A model generated the notes under the pieces. That model made no database searches, was not told the DNA's origin, and saw only the letters and a program-made list of their open reading frames with translations. Shown piece by piece: positions 33,411-34,737 of a stretch of DNA of 34,737 nucleotides (its first letter is position 1; the number at the start of each line of letters is the position of its first letter). Both the position numbers and the translations under genes were made by a program. The stretch is from the NCBI GenBank assembly GCA_002422045.1, contig DITG01000028.1, forward strand, positions 1 through 34,737, written 5' to 3'. This DNA is from Acholeplasmataceae bacterium UBA6190 (GTDB lineage Bacteria; Bacillota_I; Bacilli_A; Acholeplasmatales; Acholeplasmataceae).

Positions 33411-33947
33411 CTAAGCTAATGCTTCAAATCCGATAGCAAGTGCTGTCTGATTGATGGGTACCATGCCAACTTTCTTGGTACCAAGTAGATACTTAAGAGA
33501 CTCGATGATTGCCTCTTCCTTGAAAATGTTCGTCTTCTTCAAATAGGCACCGAGCATCACCATGTTGGCAACCTGAGGTTTATCCAAAGATTGTGCAAGT
33601 TCACTCATCGGAACTGCATAAATTTGAATATCGGTTGGTTCTGTCACAGGTTTAATCAAAGATGAGTTATAAAAGAGATTTCCACCAGGTTTGATCTTAT
33701 GTCCAAATTTTGCCAGTGAAGGTTCATTGAAGATGATCAGATCGTCTGATTTTTGAAAGACTGGGGAATAAATCGGTTTGTCACTGATGGTGATCGAACA
33801 ATTGGCAGTGCCACCTCTGGTTTCGGGTCCATAGGTCGGTACCCATAAACTATAGAGACCTTGCTTGTTTGCAGCGTAGGCTAAGAGTTGTCCTGTCAGC
33901 ATGACGCCTTGTCCGCCAAAACCTGAAATGCGTATGGTTCTAATCAT
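33411..33947 (-). CDS. 2-oxoacid:ferredoxin oxidoreductase, gamma subunit
   Basis: The 178-residue subunit starts at the ATG at 33947, where MIRTIRISGFGGQGVMLTGQ begins the family pattern and overlaps the beta subunit stop by 8 bases; a longer frame from 33974 adds residues foreign to the family. Further motifs are YGPETRGGTANCSI and the C-terminal region with MVMLGAYL. This type of gamma subunit works with alpha and beta subunits in oxidative decarboxylation of 2-oxoacids to acyl-CoA with reduction of ferredoxin, in the cytoplasm of anaerobes. The subunit arrangement fits the VOR/KOR (2-oxoisovalerate or 2-oxoglutarate) group better than pyruvate-specific enzymes. Confidence 0.9.
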   Translation of the reverse strand: MIRTIRISGFGGQGVMLTGQLLAYAANKQGLYSLWVPTYGPETRGGTANCSITISDKPIYSPVFQKSDDLIIFNEPSLAKFGHKIKPGGNLFYNSSLIKPVTEPTDIQIYAVPMSELAQSLDKPQVANMVMLGAYLKKTNIFKEEAIIESLKYLLGTKKVGMVPINQTALAIGFEALA

Positions 33948-34683
33948 GAGGAACCACATCCTTATAGACGCCAAGCGGATAGATGGGAATCATGTTTTCT
34001 TTCGCCCAATCGAGTGCCTGTCTGGGTTTCATGCCCCAGTTGACTGGACATGTCGAAATGACTTCGATCATGGTAAAACCTCTGCCTTCCATCTGATAAG
34101 TGAATGCTTTTTTAATGGCTTTTTTGGTTTTTCTGATATTGCCGACATCATGCATGGAAACACGTTCCACGTAAGCTGCAGCTTCAATCTGTCCGAATAT
34201 TTCTGATATTCTTAAAGGTGCACCGTGCTGTGCGCGATCTCTGCCTTGCTGGGAAGTGGTTGAGACTTGTCCAATCAAAGTCGTTGGCGCCATCTGTCCT
34301 CCGGTCATGCCATACGTTGCATTGTTTGCGAGAATCACGGTGATGTTTTCACCACGATTGGCCGCATGAATGGCTTCTGCAATACCGATGGAACCCAAGT
34401 CACCATCACCTTGATAGGTGAAGACAATGCGATCTGGTAAGACACGTTTAATACCGGTTGCAACAGCACAGGCTCTGCCGTGTGGCGCTTGCTGGAAGTC
34501 GGTGTTGAAGTACTCATAACTGAACACTGAACAACCGACAGATGCGACGCCAACCGTATTACCAAGAAGCCCAAGTTCGTCTAAGACTTCTGCAACCAAT
34601 TTGTGAAGCATGCCGTGGGTACAACCCGGGCAATAATGCGTATGGACATCAGTGAGTCCTTTTGATTTTTCATATCGGATCAT
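33940..34683 (-). CDS. 2-oxoacid:ferredoxin oxidoreductase, beta (thiamine diphosphate) subunit
   Basis: The 247-residue subunit binds thiamine diphosphate and carries out decarboxylation. HYCPGCTHG is at residues 16-24, GVASVGCSVF at 45-54, HGRACAVATGIK at 68-79, the ThDP/Mg motif GDGD at 92-95 with NN at 120-121, and TYGMTGGQ at 123-130. Length and motifs fit the VorA/KorB type. The ATG overlaps the alpha subunit stop (ATGA) and the gene overlaps gamma by 8 bases, so all three are translated as one unit. Substrate choice between 2-oxoisovalerate and 2-oxoglutarate cannot be made from this part alone. Confidence 0.93.
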   Translation of the reverse strand: MIRYEKSKGLTDVHTHYCPGCTHGMLHKLVAEVLDELGLLGNTVGVASVGCSVFSYEYFNTDFQQAPHGRACAVATGIKRVLPDRIVFTYQGDGDLGSIGIAEAIHAANRGENITVILANNATYGMTGGQMAPTTLIGQVSTTSQQGRDRAQHGAPLRISEIFGQIEAAAYVERVSMHDVGNIRKTKKAIKKAFTYQMEGRGFTMIEVISTCPVNWGMKPRQALDWAKENMIPIYPLGVYKDVVPHD

Positions 34684-34737
34684 GATTCCACCACCTTGCT
34701 ATCAAAATTGAGAATGGCATCAACGATTTCTTCAGGT
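34680..34737 (-). CDS. 3' end of the 2-oxoacid oxidoreductase alpha subunit, cut by the window edge
   Basis: The minus strand from the edge reads PEEIVDAILNFDSKVVES then TGA at 34682-34680, overlapping the beta ATG. The PEEIVDAI pattern is typical of the end of VorB/KorA-type alpha subunits, and this is the expected gene order. Only 18 residues are visible. Confidence 0.7.
   Translation of the reverse strand, partial: PEEIVDAILNFDSKVVES

Noticed and set aside
1..34737. Mycoplasma-type code with TGA as tryptophan
   Set aside because: Well-recognised proteins (NanE, ROK kinase, alpha subunit end) stop at TGA at tight gene junctions, and the genes use TGG for Trp.
1..34737. CRISPR array, tRNA, rRNA, riboswitch or mobile element
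   Set aside because: I saw no regular direct repeats outside the InlB coding units, no tRNA-like cloverleaf in the short intergenic gaps, and no transposase, integrase or phage-like protein. No covariance-model search could be run.

Overview
The window is moderately AT-rich bacterial DNA. Several recognisable proteins end at TGA in tight operon junctions (the NanE epimerase at 4630, the ROK kinase at 24836), so TGA is a stop codon here. Long lipoproteins with lipobox signal peptides, Gram-positive style ribosome binding sites, bacterial Ig-like and InlB-type repeats, ABC sugar permeases without their own ATPase, and a ferredoxin-dependent 2-oxoacid oxidoreductase point to an anaerobic, glycan-fermenting Firmicute or a standard-code Mollicute relative (Acholeplasma / Izemoplasma-like). 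The lineage is an inference. No rRNA, tRNA, CRISPR array, phage gene or transposase was seen.

Region 1 (about 1-20,660, all minus strand) reads as one operon of about 20 kb. A single strong promoter (20633-20661) precedes an extracellular solute-binding protein with two carbohydrate-binding-like domains. After it come a permease pair, a secreted NHL/TPR-like protein with a C-terminal membrane anchor, a YIP1-family membrane protein, a DUF5696 extracellular protein, a second permease pair, a DUF624-GNAT fusion, a GxGYxYP-like lipoprotein, NanE, an SGNH esterase broken at a run of ten A, a secreted GHL10-type glycosidase, its cytoplasmic paralogue, and the first codons of another gene at the window edge. 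Genes overlap or lie within about 12 bases of each other almost throughout.

Region 2 (about 20,736-26,420) holds a minus-strand lipoprotein of unknown function and a divergent plus-strand pair (Ig-like lipoprotein plus ROK kinase). A minus-strand DUF4127 gene converges on that pair. The promoters of these units and the Region 1 promoter all carry versions of one 16-base dyad, close to ACTTGTATAGACAAGT. It resembles the operators of GntR/HutC regulators such as NagR/DasR, whose known effectors are amino-sugar phosphates. NanE makes GlcNAc-6-P and the ROK protein could be the ManNAc kinase. The four units therefore look like one regulon for an N-acetylmannosamine- or aminosugar-containing glycan: bind and cut outside, import through ABC permeases, finish inside the cell, then ManNAc, ManNAc-6-P and GlcNAc-6-P.

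Region 3 (26,441-33,280) holds an MFS sugar transporter with a large outside loop and a 1634-residue lipoprotein with a C-terminal pectate-lyase-like beta-helix. The latter has its own promoter overlapped by a cre-like site and lacks a convincing copy of the 16-base operator. Region 4 (33,364-34,737) is the 3' end of an unrelated 2-oxoacid:ferredoxin oxidoreductase operon (end of alpha, beta, gamma, terminator).
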